A stretch of 64,000 nt of DNA from Megamonas hypermegale (GCA_002314325.1 DCFC01000035.1:105457-169456), one strand, 5' to 3'; shown: positions 54,606 through 63,859, counted from the first letter of the stretch. Numbers and translations: made by a program. Notes: generated by a model from the letters alone, not told the origin.

Positions 54606-55418
54606 TTATTTCTGTATTGGTTTGCCATCTTTATCAAGGCTGATGATTTCGCCGTCTTCCGGAATTAGAAAATCATCTGCAATGTTGTTGGCGGTAATGA
54701 ATTCTTTTAATCCTTTGCGGTCAAGTGTTGCATGGCCTACGGCGTCCATATGGCTGGCGATTACGGTCAAATCCGGCGCATAGCGGCGAAGAGCTGCCAC
54801 GTCATCCGTTCCCATTATAATAGGGCCGCTGTGTTTGAGCTGAGCTGCTGCGGCGTTGATGATTATTGCTTTCGGTGCAAATTCATCAATGGAGTTTTTG
54901 ACGAAATCGCACCATATAGTGTCGCCTGCCAGATACAAGACGGGTTCATCTTTCTGTTTGAAGACAATGCCCATAGCATCCGGTCTGAAACCGAACATTT
55001 TGTAATACGGCATTGCTTTTTCCATGACGCCGTGCAGGCACGGTGTTTTGTAAAGTGTGATATCGCCGAATGTGCTGCCCTTTTCCGTTAGAATTTCAAC
55101 ATTGTTGAAACCGTATTTTTGCAGGAAGTCTTTATCGTATTCATTCTGAACGTAGGATTTTAAAGCTTTCGGCAGAGCTTTTGCGGCAAAATCATCAAAA
55201 TGGTCGATATGGGAGTGAGTTAAAATCATAGCGTCGATATTTTGGGTGATTTTATCCGCTTCAAATGGTAAATCCACCATCGGCCAGCGTCTGTTCGGTA
55301 TCAGACTTTCGGGAATTGGGTCGAAGAAATTTTTCGGTGCAAACAGCGGGTCGATTAAAAATCTTTTATCTGCAAAAGTTATAATTGATGTAGCGTTTCG
55401 TATCTGCTGAAATTTCAT
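54606..55418 (-). CDS. MBL-fold metal-dependent hydrolase
   Basis: The 270-aa protein has the metal motif THSHIDHFDD and further ligands in CLHG and AGDTIW. It resembles the UlaG/L-ascorbate-6-phosphate lactonase-like group. It is 20 bp downstream of the HMA protein, so it lies in the metal-linked operon. Its substrate is unknown. Confidence 0.85.
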   Translation of the reverse strand: MKFQQIRNATSIITFADKRFLIDPLFAPKNFFDPIPESLIPNRRWPMVDLPFEADKITQNIDAMILTHSHIDHFDDFAAKALPKALKSYVQNEYDKDFLQKYGFNNVEILTEKGSTFGDITLYKTPCLHGVMEKAMPYYKMFGFRPDAMGIVFKQKDEPVLYLAGDTIWCDFVKNSIDEFAPKAIIINAAAAQLKHSGPIIMGTDDVAALRRYAPDLTVIASHMDAVGHATLDRKGLKEFITANNIADDFLIPEDGEIISLDKDGKPIQK

Positions 55419-55438
55419 GATGTATTCCTTCTTGATTT

Positions 55439-55654
55439 TTATTTAATGGTGATATCCGGTTCCAGTTTGTGAATGAGTGTTTTAGCTTCTTCCAGAACCT
55501 GAGCGAATTTGTCATCCGGTGCTTCCAGTGTCATTTTTTGAGCCATGAAGCTTACGGAAGCATTTGTAACGCCTTCAATTTTTTTTACGGCGTTTTCAAT
55601 TTTTGCAGCGCAGTTGGCGCAATCCAAATCAATTAATTTAATAGTTTTTTTCAT
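55439..55654 (-). CDS. Free-standing HMA metal-binding domain
   Basis: The 71-aa protein MKKTIKLIDLDCANCAAKIENAVKKIEGV... is a single heavy-metal-associated domain with DCANCA. That sequence is the motif usually found at the N-terminus of Zn/Cd ATPases (CadA), not the MTCATC of copper pumps. It lies in the same direction as and 1.4 kb upstream of cadA, suggesting a split domain acting as a metal chaperone. Confidence 0.85.
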   Translation of the reverse strand: MKKTIKLIDLDCANCAAKIENAVKKIEGVTNASVSFMAQKMTLEAPDDKFAQVLEEAKTLIHKLEPDITIK

Positions 55655-55703
55655 AGTAAAATCAACCTTTCGTTTTAAAATATTTTATTTTAATTTAAGT
55701 TTC

Positions 55704-55723
55704 ATTCAAATTATTGTTTGAAT
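55704..55723 (-). promoter_or_regulatory. Candidate metal-repressor operator
   Basis: ATTCAAATTATTGTTTGAAT is a 7-6-7 dyad, 50 bp upstream of the HMA gene. ArsR/SmtB operators often have TTCAA-type half sites, so the ArsR at 51657 may act here. Confidence 0.45.
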
Positions 55724-55882
55724 ATTTACAAGTACAGTATAGCAAAGATAGAAATAAGGTCAATGGATTTGCGGTAAAGACTTCCGAATGGATTGAAAGA
55801 TTTTCTAAATGGAGTTATTTTTATTGCCGAAAATAAATTTTTTGTATAAGCTGATTACAATGGAAAGAAATGAGGAATTTTT

Positions 55883-56833
55883 ATGATACGAAGCGATACA
55901 GAAAAAACAATAATGGATAAATTGGATTTAACACGAATTACCGATAAAAAAACAGACGGCACAATATGTAGAATGCGCGATTATCATTTGTTTTCCGGCG
56001 TTGATTTTGTAATAAATGAATATACAGGCAATGAAATCAAATGCGAGCATCAGCCTTTGGAAAACATAATCCAGATAAATTACTGTTTGCAGGGCAGAAT
56101 GGGCTGGAAGCTGCATAACGGTGATTATATTTATCTGGCGGAAAACGATATATCACTGCATATGGTGAATAACTGTGCCATGTCGCTCATAACGTTGCCG
56201 CTGAAATATTATAAAGGCGTAAGTATTTTTATTGATTTGACGGAATTTGACGATAATCAGTCAGATATGTTAAAACAGCTGAATTTAAATTTCCGGCAGT
56301 TAAAGCAGAAATATTGTTACGGCGGACAGACAACCGTTCTGCCGTCGACTGATAATATAAAAAATCTGTTTGCTATGCTGGCAATTGTGCCGGAGGAGTA
56401 CAAACCAGCATATTTTAAATTGAAATTGGAAGAACTGCTGCTGTTTTTAGGAATTTTAGATATAGCCAAAATAAAGACGAAGGAAAGATATCCATCATGC
56501 ACAGTAGATACAATAAAACGTATTCATGCAAAACTCGTGAGCAATTTAAAACAGCGACCGACGATTGAAACTCTATCAAAGGAATTTCTAATCAACACTT
56601 CTACGCTCAAGCAGGCATTTAAAACCATTTACGGTAAACCAGTGGCGCAGTATATGAAAGAGTACCGTATGCACGAAGCTGCGAACATGCTTTGCCGGAC
56701 GAATATGACGGTGCGGGAAGTGGCAGATGCGCTCGGTTATGAAAATCAGAGCAAGTTTGCCACGGCATTCAAAGAAATTATGCAGATACCGCCGAGCCGG
56801 TACCGCTCGTATTACAAGATGAAAAAAGCGTGA
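55883..56833 (+). CDS. AraC family regulator
   Basis: The 316-aa protein has a C-terminal AraC double helix-turn-helix (LSKEFLINTSTLKQAFKTIYGKPVAQYMKEYRMHEAANMLCRTNMTVREVADALGYENQSKFATAFKEIMQIPPSRYR) and an N-terminal ligand domain resembling those of siderophore/PchR-type regulators (LQGRMGWKLHNGDYIYLAENDISLH). It lies 98 bp upstream of copA and in the same direction; whether it controls copA is not known. Confidence 0.88.
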   Translation: MIRSDTEKTIMDKLDLTRITDKKTDGTICRMRDYHLFSGVDFVINEYTGNEIKCEHQPLENIIQINYCLQGRMGWKLHNGDYIYLAENDISLHMVNNCAMSLITLPLKYYKGVSIFIDLTEFDDNQSDMLKQLNLNFRQLKQKYCYGGQTTVLPSTDNIKNLFAMLAIVPEEYKPAYFKLKLEELLLFLGILDIAKIKTKERYPSCTVDTIKRIHAKLVSNLKQRPTIETLSKEFLINTSTLKQAFKTIYGKPVAQYMKEYRMHEAANMLCRTNMTVREVADALGYENQSKFATAFKEIMQIPPSRYRSYYKMKKA

Positions 56834-56931
56834 TTTTTTTCCGAATGGATTAAATTTTTTTCTGCCGGGAGTATACAGCAAATGATAATTATTCTATAAT
56901 AGAGGTACCTAAAAAGAAAGGAAGGTACGAA

Positions 56932-59538
56932 ATGCGCAAAGAACAGTATGATATTACCGGCATGACCTGTGCGACATGTTCGGCACGAATAGAAAAAAGC
57001 GTCGGCAAACTTTCGGGAATGAACGAAGTGGCTGTCAATCTGCTGAAAAACAGCATGACGGTTACGTATGACGATAGCGTGCTGTCGACGCGCACCATCA
57101 TTGATACGGTCGTCAAAGCCGGTTACGGAGCTTCGCTGAAAGATGAAGCAAAAGGGAAGACCGCAGCGAAAAAGGAAACGGTGAATATAGCCAAAGAGCA
57201 GTATGAGCAGATAAAAAAACGGCTGATACTGTCGATTGTTTTCACCGTTCCCCTGTCATTTATTTCCATGGGACATATGTTCGCCTGGCCGTTTCTGTCC
57301 GTATTTTCGGGCGATGAAAATGCTATGGTACTTGCACTGACATTGTTTTTATTGGTGATACCGGTTGTGTTCATCAATTTCAAATTTTTCCGCGTCGGAT
57401 ACAGGACGCTTCTGCACGGCTCGCCGAACATGGATACGCTGATTGCACTGGGCTCGAGTGCTGCTGTGGTCTACGGCATTTATGCCATGTACAAAATTGC
57501 CGCCGCTTTAGGTGCTGGCGACTGGCAGACGGTGCATCAATTTGCCGGAGATTTGTATTTTGAGTCGGCGGGCATGATTTTAACGCTGATTACGTTCGGC
57601 AAATTTCTGGAAGCCAGAGCAAAAGGCAAAACATCCGATGCCATCACGAAACTGATGAATTTAGCGCCGAAAACGGCTGTCGTGGAAAGAGACGGCAGAG
57701 AAGAAGAAATCGCTGTAGAAGATTTGGCAGTCGGTGATATTGTAATCATCAGAGCAGGCCAGTCCGTACCGACAGACGGTACAATTACAGAAGGAACGGC
57801 AGCGGTGGACGAGTCGGCGATAACGGGCGAAAGCATTCCGGCGGAAAAATCAGTAAACGATAAATTAATCGGCGCTACCGTATTAAAATCGGGTTTTGTC
57901 AAAATGCAGGTGCAATCGGTCGGTGAAGATACGGCACTTGCCCAGATAATTCATCTGGTGGATGAAGCAACAAGCTCCAAAGCGCCGATTGCCCAGATGG
58001 CGGATAAAGTCAGCGGCGTTTTCGTGCCGATTGTCATAGCGGTTGCTGTTTTAACCATGCTGGTATGGCTTTTTATCGGTGAAAGTTTTGAATTTGCCTT
58101 GACAACGGCTATTGCCGTACTCGTCATCTCCTGTCCGTGTGCGCTTGGCCTTGCCACGCCGACGGCTATCATGGTCGGTACAGGCAGAGGGGCGACGAAC
58201 GGCATTCTGATAAAATCAGCGCAGGCACTGGAAACACTGCACAGTATAAAAACGGTTGTTCTGGATAAAACAGGTACGGTTACGCAGGGAACACCGAGTG
58301 TAACGGATATAATTCACAGCGATAAAATTTCGGCAGAAGACTTTCTGCAATTAGCAGCTTCGCTGGAAAATTACTCCGAACACCCGCTGGCCAAAGCGAT
58401 TGTGGCGAAAGCGCAGGCAGAAAACATTCCCCTTTTACCGGCGCAGGATTTTTCAGCTACGGCAGGCAGCGGCGTACAGGGCACGATTAACGGCAAAAAA
58501 TACAGTGCCGGCAACAGAAAAGTATTATCCAAATACAATCTGTATAATGACCCCTTACAGAAATGGGAGAAAAAATTGGCGCAGGAAGGAAAAACGCCGC
58601 TGTTTTTCGTACAGGACGGCGAATTTATCGGCATTATAGCTCTCGCCGATACGATAAAGCCGACCAGCTATGCGGCGATTGCTGAACTGAAACAGATGGG
58701 CATTGATACCGTCATGCTCACAGGCGACAATGCACAGACGGCGCAGGCGGTGCAAAAAGCCGTTAAAGTGGATAAAGTAATTGCGGAAGTACTGCCGCAG
58801 GACAAAGCCGGTGAAGTGCAGAAACTGCAACAAAGCGGCAAAACCGCCATGGTGGGTGACGGCATAAACGACGCTCCGGCACTAGCGCAGGCTGATGTCG
58901 GCATCGCTATCGGAGCAGGTACGGATATCGCAATCGAAGCGGCCGATTTAGTCCTGATGAAAAATAAACTGACGGATGTAGTCGGCGCAATCCAGCTCAG
59001 TAAAGCCGTCATCACGAATATCAAGGAGAATTTATTCTGGGCGCTGTTTTACAATGTTATCTGTATACCGATTGCGGCAGGCGTTTTCTATCCGGCGTTC
59101 GGATTGAAACTAAGTCCCGTAATCGGGGCACTTGCCATGAGTTTCAGTTCCGTATTCGTCGTTTCCAATGCCCTGCGTCTGCGTTTTTTCCGTCCGAAAT
59201 ACGCTGAAAATATTAACCATGCTCAAAACAATGACTCACAGCAGCAAAACTGTCATACAGAAGCTGTGAGCATTGTACAAAATATAAATCAAAAATCAAA
59301 CAATAAAAAGGATGATGTTAAAATGAAGAAAAAATTAACAATCGAAGGTATGATGTGCCAGAACTGCGTTAAACACGTAACGAAAGCCCTGCAAAAACTG
59401 GACGGTGTCGCTGAAGTTGAAGTCAGTCTGGAACAGAAATCGGCTGTTGTAACAATGAATAATGAAATTGCTGATGACGTACTGAGCAAGGCGATTACTG
59501 ATATGGATTATGAAGTGGTAAAAATAGAAACAATCTAA
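56932..59538 (+). CDS. copA: Copper-exporting P1B ATPase fused to CopZ
   Basis: The 868-aa protein begins with one N-terminal HMA domain (GMTCATCSARIEKSV, residues about 10-75), followed by the pump with TGES, CPCALGLATP, DKTGTVTQG, SEHPLAKA and GDGINDAPAL, all of the Cu+ type. After the last membrane segment a low-complexity linker (about residues 765-797, Asn/Gln-rich) leads into a second HMA domain with GMMCQNC (residues about 806-868). A C-terminal HMA is unusual for CopA. GGAAGG precedes the ATG. Confidence 0.94.
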   Translation: MRKEQYDITGMTCATCSARIEKSVGKLSGMNEVAVNLLKNSMTVTYDDSVLSTRTIIDTVVKAGYGASLKDEAKGKTAAKKETVNIAKEQYEQIKKRLILSIVFTVPLSFISMGHMFAWPFLSVFSGDENAMVLALTLFLLVIPVVFINFKFFRVGYRTLLHGSPNMDTLIALGSSAAVVYGIYAMYKIAAALGAGDWQTVHQFAGDLYFESAGMILTLITFGKFLEARAKGKTSDAITKLMNLAPKTAVVERDGREEEIAVEDLAVGDIVIIRAGQSVPTDGTITEGTAAVDESAITGESIPAEKSVNDKLIGATVLKSGFVKMQVQSVGEDTALAQIIHLVDEATSSKAPIAQMADKVSGVFVPIVIAVAVLTMLVWLFIGESFEFALTTAIAVLVISCPCALGLATPTAIMVGTGRGATNGILIKSAQALETLHSIKTVVLDKTGTVTQGTPSVTDIIHSDKISAEDFLQLAASLENYSEHPLAKAIVAKAQAENIPLLPAQDFSATAGSGVQGTINGKKYSAGNRKVLSKYNLYNDPLQKWEKKLAQEGKTPLFFVQDGEFIGIIALADTIKPTSYAAIAELKQMGIDTVMLTGDNAQTAQAVQKAVKVDKVIAEVLPQDKAGEVQKLQQSGKTAMVGDGINDAPALAQADVGIAIGAGTDIAIEAADLVLMKNKLTDVVGAIQLSKAVITNIKENLFWALFYNVICIPIAAGVFYPAFGLKLSPVIGALAMSFSSVFVVSNALRLRFFRPKYAENINHAQNNDSQQQNCHTEAVSIVQNINQKSNNKKDDVKMKKKLTIEGMMCQNCVKHVTKALQKLDGVAEVEVSLEQKSAVVTMNNEIADDVLSKAITDMDYEVVKIETI
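59323..59538 (+). CDS. copZ: Possible internal start: free CopZ chaperone
   Basis: ATG at codon 798 of copA is in frame and preceded by AAAAAGGATG at the right distance. The resulting 71-aa protein MKKKLTIEGMMCQNCVKHVTKAL... is exactly one CopZ-type HMA domain. The linker before it looks like a former intergenic region read through. A free chaperone in addition to the fusion is likely but unproven. Confidence 0.5.
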   Translation: MKKKLTIEGMMCQNCVKHVTKALQKLDGVAEVEVSLEQKSAVVTMNNEIADDVLSKAITDMDYEVVKIETI

Positions 59539-59540
59539 AA

Positions 59541-59583
59541 AATAAGGCACTATTCATTAATTTGATGAATAGTGCCTTTTATT
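59541..59583. terminator. Bidirectional terminator
   Basis: AAGGCACTATTCAT/ATGAATAGTGCCTT stem with T-run ends copA and the converging PAP2-like gene. Confidence 0.9.
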
Positions 59584-59987
59584 TAATTGAGATAATATAA
59601 AACGCTGCCGGTGATGATACCAAGGATGGCACCGCTTATAACCTGAAAATACGTATGACCTTCTTTTTCATGCAGTTCACGCCTGCCCATCATGCTGTTT
59701 AAGATAGAAGCATGTTTGCCGATGGAACGACGCAGATGCGTTGCGTCTATCATCACGATAAAAGACAGCGTTACGGCCAATATGAACAGCGTGGAATTAA
59801 TTCCGTCATGGAAACCGATATAAGTCGTAGTGGTAATTATCGTGGCGGTATGCACACTGGGAAAACCGCCGTTACTGAGCGCCAGTTTTATATCCATACT
59901 GGAATGAAGGATAGCATTCGTTATAAATTTAATAGTTACAGCAACGAGCCAGCCAATAAACGGGACTAAAATCATACAAGACTGCAT
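59583..59987 (-). CDS. Divergent PAP2 family membrane protein
   Basis: A 134-aa membrane protein of the DUF212 group, with GGFPSVHTATI (PAP2-like His), DATHLRRSIGKHASILN and HTYFQVISGAILGIITG. Related to acid phosphatase/haloperoxidase folds. Its substrate is unknown. Confidence 0.88.
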   Translation of the reverse strand: MQSCMILVPFIGWLVAVTIKFITNAILHSSMDIKLALSNGGFPSVHTATIITTTTYIGFHDGINSTLFILAVTLSFIVMIDATHLRRSIGKHASILNSMMGRRELHEKEGHTYFQVISGAILGIITGSVLYYLN

Positions 59988-60064
59988 AAAATCACCTTTA
60001 GTTTAAATTTAGATATTTTAATTATAACAAAATGGAGACTTTGAAAAAAGCGAGTTTATGTAAA

Positions 60065-60112
60065 ATAAAAAGGACGGCATCAGAGGTGAGAAATGTTGCC
60101 GTCCTTATTTTA
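60065..60112 (-). terminator. Terminator of the DUF362 gene
   Basis: AAGGACGGCA/TGCCGTCCTT stem with T-run on the minus strand, about 70 bp after the stop. Confidence 0.85.
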
Positions 60113-60184
60113 TATAAACTACCGCACGTTGGGACATAGATATGGGAAAGTGTTTTGTGGAAAATGAACGTGCGATAAATTATT

Positions 60185-61222
60185 TTAAATTTGAATTAAA
60201 TCGTAGTTTCTATTGCCCATGCCGAGCTCTGCCATATACTCGAGCTGGTGCAGACCGTCGCGCGACTCGATACGCTCAATTAAATCGTGATTTTCTTCCG
60301 GCGGCAGTTTGTAGACCAAATCAATTGAAGCCTGGTCGATGGCTAAAATATCAGTCGAAGCCAAAATGCCGATATCACTGCATACAGGTGCAGCGCCATG
60401 AGCATCACAATCGCAGTCAACGGACATGTTTTTCAGCACATTGATATAAACTATCTGACTGCCGAAATGATTGGTGATGGCATAACCTGATTCCACCATG
60501 CGCTCGAGAAATTCCTTGCCGGTCGGCCAGCCTCTGCCGTGCACCACTTCTTTACCATGACGAGAAGCAACGCCGATACCGATATTTTTCAGCGAACCGC
60601 CGAAGCCGCCCATGGCGTGCCCTTTAAAATGCGTATATACGAGCATGGAATCATAATTTGCCAGATGAGCACCGACAGGAACTTCCGTGATATGCGCGCC
60701 GGGATTTTTGATAATACCGCTGTCAATGCGTTCCTGAATGGAAGGAACAGGCAGATTGATATCGCCATCGGCATCCATGATATCGACAGGGCAGAATGTG
60801 AAGCCGTTCGTTTCGATAGCCTGGCGATGCGTATCCGTATTGCGGCGCGGGCTGGAATATGCTACATTGCATTCGACAATGGTGCTGCTCGGTATATTGG
60901 ACTGCAAACTTTGAATTAGCTCAATCGGCAGAAGGTTCGGTCCGTGCGGCTCGCCCGTATGCAGTTTTATGGCGATATTGCCTTTTAAATTGCTTTTTAT
61001 CTGGTCATAGACATTTAACAATCCCTGCGGGCTGATATCGCTGGTGAAAAATACTTTTGCACTGTTGCCAGAAGCGGTTGCTGTTTCATTAGCAGTATTG
61101 GCGGCTGTTTCACCGTTGCCATTATTGCCGCACCCCATAAGCGAAAAAGCCGACATGGAAATAACGGCTCCGCTTGCCAGACGAATGAATTTACGCCGCG
61201 ATAAATGCTGATAAAAATCCAT
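60185..61222 (-). CDS. Tat-exported DUF362 lipoprotein-like protein
   Basis: The 345-aa protein begins MDFYQHLSRRKFIRLASGAVISMSAFSLMGCG with a twin-arginine motif and a lipobox-like GCG. The DUF362 domain follows (FTSDISPQGLLNVYDQIKSN...HTGEPHGPNLLP). There is no ferredoxin domain, unlike many DUF362 proteins. I start at 61222, which has an AAAGGAGG site, rather than 61315. Function unknown; a folded, perhaps cofactor-containing envelope protein is likely. Confidence 0.85.
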   Translation of the reverse strand: MDFYQHLSRRKFIRLASGAVISMSAFSLMGCGNNGNGETAANTANETATASGNSAKVFFTSDISPQGLLNVYDQIKSNLKGNIAIKLHTGEPHGPNLLPIELIQSLQSNIPSSTIVECNVAYSSPRRNTDTHRQAIETNGFTFCPVDIMDADGDINLPVPSIQERIDSGIIKNPGAHITEVPVGAHLANYDSMLVYTHFKGHAMGGFGGSLKNIGIGVASRHGKEVVHGRGWPTGKEFLERMVESGYAITNHFGSQIVYINVLKNMSVDCDCDAHGAAPVCSDIGILASTDILAIDQASIDLVYKLPPEENHDLIERIESRDGLHQLEYMAELGMGNRNYDLIQI

Positions 61223-61262
61223 AATAAAACCTCCTTTATTTTTTCTAATAGCTGTTGAACTA

Positions 61263-61293
61263 ATTGTATCATTTAGAGTCCGGTCCAAGTCAA
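61263..61293 (-). promoter_or_regulatory. MerR-type promoter candidate of the DUF362 gene
   Basis: On the minus strand TTGACT and TACAAT are spaced 19 bp, the long spacer of MerR-activated promoters. Within it lies CTTGGA-N6-TCTAAA, an inverted repeat of the same 6-6-6 form as MerR sites. No merR-type gene is in the window. Confidence 0.4.
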
Positions 61294-61302
61294 AACAAAA
61301 TG

Positions 61303-61330
61303 CAAAAAGAGGCATAACGCCTCTTTTTTA
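61303..61330 (-). terminator. Hairpin in the DUF362 leader
   Basis: AAAAAGAGGC/GCCTCTTTTT stem with a five-base loop and T-run. It lies between the upstream promoter (61406-61442) and the DUF362 gene, so it would stop or attenuate transcripts from that promoter. Confidence 0.65.
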
Positions 61331-61405
61331 ATAATTTTCGCTATTCATATATACTTTTATTTTTCTAAGCAATTGCCGTTTATTTGATGACCATCTGTAA
61401 GATAA

Positions 61406-61442
61406 ATTATAGTGAACAAGTTAACACCTGTCTAATACTTAA
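61406..61442 (-). promoter_or_regulatory. Shared-motif promoter, copy 1 (toward DUF362)
   Basis: On the minus strand TTAAGTATTAGACA (61429-61442) is followed after 18 bp by TATAAT (61406-61411). The same motif and spacing recur at 62496-62532 and 63860-63895. Confidence 0.6.
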
Positions 61443-61586
61443 TTTGAAAAAACAAATATGCTTTAAAAGCATAAAATTATAATTATAATGAAACTAAATA
61501 CACAAAAACAGTGGATTATGCTATTATAAATATAATTTGAGAAATATTAAATAAACAACTGTTTTATGATAAAGGAAGTGCGTATA

Positions 61587-62489
61587 ATGTATGTGGAATT
61601 TCGCCTGTTGAAATATTTCTTAGCGGTAGCCAGAGAAGAAAATATCACGAAAGCCGCCAACGTCTTACATATCACGCAGCCAACGCTGAGCCGTCAGCTT
61701 GCTCAGCTGGAAGAGGACTTGAATGTCAAATTGTTCATCAGAGGAAAACGCAGTATCGTTTTGACGAATGAAGGAATGCTGCTGCGCCGGCGTGCGGAAG
61801 AAATTATCGACCTGGTGGACAAGACGCAGAAAGAACTGCTGGAGCAGGAAGCGAATATCGACGGCACTATCACCATCGGTTACGGCGAATTGTACGCTGT
61901 AGATATTCTGGCGCGGATAATCAAAGAGTTCAAGAAAAAACATCCGCTCGTTAAATTCAATTTGTATACGGCAAGCGGTGAACTGGTGAAAGAACGGCTC
62001 GACAGAGGTTTAATTGATATCGGGATATTCTTAGAGTCGATAAATAAGGAAAAATTTGAAGTAATCCCCATACCGATAAAGGAACGCTGGGTTGTCGTCA
62101 TGCGAAACGATGCGCCGCTGGCGGCAAAATCCGCTGTAAGCGTAGCGGATTTGAAGAATGTGCCGCTCATTCTGCCGGAACATGCCGACCGCAGTGAACT
62201 GGTGAATTATTTCGGCGATGATTTCGCCGATTTGCAGGTGGATTTTATGAGCAATCTGACGACAAATTCCTCTATCATGGTAAAATACGGGCTGGGTTAT
62301 TCGCTTGTAATAGAAGGTTCTTTACCGTTCGTCGACAATAAAAACAACACCGGCGGTATTTGTTACCGTCCCTTGTCGCCGGATTTTACCACTTCATCCT
62401 TTATTGCCTGGAAACGGCAGCAACCATCCAGTCTGGCGGTGGAAAAATTTATCGAACACACAAAATGCTTCCTGAGCATGATGAAATGA
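61587..62489 (+). CDS. LysR family regulator
   Basis: The 300-aa LysR protein starts MYVEFRLLKYFLAVAREENITKAANVLHITQPTLSRQLAQLE. ATG 61587 has an AAGGAAG site, better than 61566. It is close kin of the LysR at 45613 (similar HTH and linker). Genes on both sides have the same promoter motif, so it probably regulates the DUF362 gene, the downstream MFS gene and a gene beyond the window; it may respond to an exported compound. Confidence 0.9.
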   Translation: MYVEFRLLKYFLAVAREENITKAANVLHITQPTLSRQLAQLEEDLNVKLFIRGKRSIVLTNEGMLLRRRAEEIIDLVDKTQKELLEQEANIDGTITIGYGELYAVDILARIIKEFKKKHPLVKFNLYTASGELVKERLDRGLIDIGIFLESINKEKFEVIPIPIKERWVVVMRNDAPLAAKSAVSVADLKNVPLILPEHADRSELVNYFGDDFADLQVDFMSNLTTNSSIMVKYGLGYSLVIEGSLPFVDNKNNTGGICYRPLSPDFTTSSFIAWKRQQPSSLAVEKFIEHTKCFLSMMK

Positions 62490-62495
62490 TAAGAC

Positions 62496-62532
62496 TTAAG
62501 TATTAGACATGAAAAATAATCCTTTTTATAAT
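62496..62532 (+). promoter_or_regulatory. Shared-motif promoter, copy 2 (MFS gene)
   Basis: TTAAGTATTAGACA (62496-62509), then TATAAT (62527-62532) with an 18-bp spacer after TTAGAC. The MFS gene begins 59 bp downstream. Confidence 0.6.
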
Positions 62533-62590
62533 ATGAGTGTAGATGAAACAAAAACATTTACACTCATATTTTTATTAAGGAGGAATTTAT

Positions 62591-63778
62591 ATGGTGGCAA
62601 AAAATCATAATGTACTTATCTTAATTTTAGCAATCGGTATATTCAGCATCTTAAATACAGAAGTCGGCATAATCGGCATCCTGCCGCTCATAGCGGAAAA
62701 ATTCGGCGTGGATATTACGCAGGCAGGTTTGCTCGTAAGTCTGTTTGCCCTGATAATCGCCGTTGCCGGGATAATAATGCCGCTCGTTTTTTCCGGTTTC
62801 AACCGCAAAAAAGTAATGCTCACCGTTCTGACAATATTTGCCGTGTGCAATCTGGTTGCGGCATTTGCACCGAATTTTACGGTCGTATTAATCGCCCGTC
62901 TGATACCGGCGTTTGCTCATCCTGTTTACTGCTCATTGGCGTTCGTCGTAGCGGCTTCACTCGTTGAGCCCAAAGACGTGCCGAAAGCGATTTCCAAAGT
63001 AATGATGGGTGTATCAGCCGGTATTGTAATCGGCATTCCGGTAACGAGTTTTATCGCCAATACTTTTTCCTATCAGACGGCCATGCTCTTTTTCACCTTG
63101 ATGAATATTATTGCCTTGATTTTAACAACGGTAATGATACCGTCCATGCCGGTTAAAGAAAGAGTATCCTACGGCAGTCAGTTATCCGTGCTGAAAGACT
63201 CGATAACATGGATGTCATTATTTACGGTCAGCGCTATCGGTGCTTCGCTGTTCGCCGCTTATGCTTATATAGCGCAGTATCTCGAAGAAATCAGCCATAT
63301 AACAGGGGATAATTTAAGTCTGGCGTTATTTTTATTCGGCTACACCAGTATTCTGGGCAACTTCATTGCGGGCAGATTATTGAGCAGTAGCCCGATTAAA
63401 ACAGCTGTCATGTATCCGATAATTTTCAGCATAGTGTATCTTTTGATATTCGTATTTGGCGAATACAGTATCGTCATGGTGCCGATTATATTCTTCTGGG
63501 GAATGCTCAACGGTATCGGCAACAATATTCAGCAATACTGGATAATGTCGGCAATACCGAAAGCACCGGATTTTGCCAATGGTTTATTCATATCTTTCGG
63601 CAATCTCGGTACAACAATCGGCACATTTGCCGGCGGAATGATTTTGGCCGGTATGGGAACGCATTATACCGTATTCGGCGGAATTTTCTTCCTCGTGCTG
63701 ACATGGATATCCGTCCTGCTGCACAATATAATTTATGCTAAACCGCAAAAAGCCGAAGAAGGTCAGGTCGGCGCTTGA
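62591..63778 (+). CDS. MFS efflux transporter (DHA1 type)
   Basis: The 395-aa, 12-TM protein has the DHA1-type TM1-TM2 pattern (LNTEVGIIGILPLIAEKFGVDITQAGLLVSLFALIIAVAGIIMP) and the loop GFNRKKVMLTV. It resembles AraJ/NepI-like drug or nucleoside exporters. An AAGGAGG site precedes the ATG. It is adjacent to a LysR gene with a matching promoter motif; substrate unknown. Confidence 0.9.
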   Translation: MVAKNHNVLILILAIGIFSILNTEVGIIGILPLIAEKFGVDITQAGLLVSLFALIIAVAGIIMPLVFSGFNRKKVMLTVLTIFAVCNLVAAFAPNFTVVLIARLIPAFAHPVYCSLAFVVAASLVEPKDVPKAISKVMMGVSAGIVIGIPVTSFIANTFSYQTAMLFFTLMNIIALILTTVMIPSMPVKERVSYGSQLSVLKDSITWMSLFTVSAIGASLFAAYAYIAQYLEEISHITGDNLSLALFLFGYTSILGNFIAGRLLSSSPIKTAVMYPIIFSIVYLLIFVFGEYSIVMVPIIFFWGMLNGIGNNIQQYWIMSAIPKAPDFANGLFISFGNLGTTIGTFAGGMILAGMGTHYTVFGGIFFLVLTWISVLLHNIIYAKPQKAEEGQVGA

Positions 63779-63789
63779 CTTTATTAACA

Positions 63790-63825
63790 AATACAAAAAG
63801 GCCGCTTTAAAACGGCTTTGTATAT
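63790..63825 (+). terminator. Terminator of the MFS gene
   Basis: ACAAAAAGGCCG/CGGCTTTGT-type stem of about 9 bp with a T-containing tail, 12 bp after the stop codon. Confidence 0.7.
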
Positions 63826-63859
63826 AAAATGCTTTTTCAGCATAGTTTATTTTACAGTA

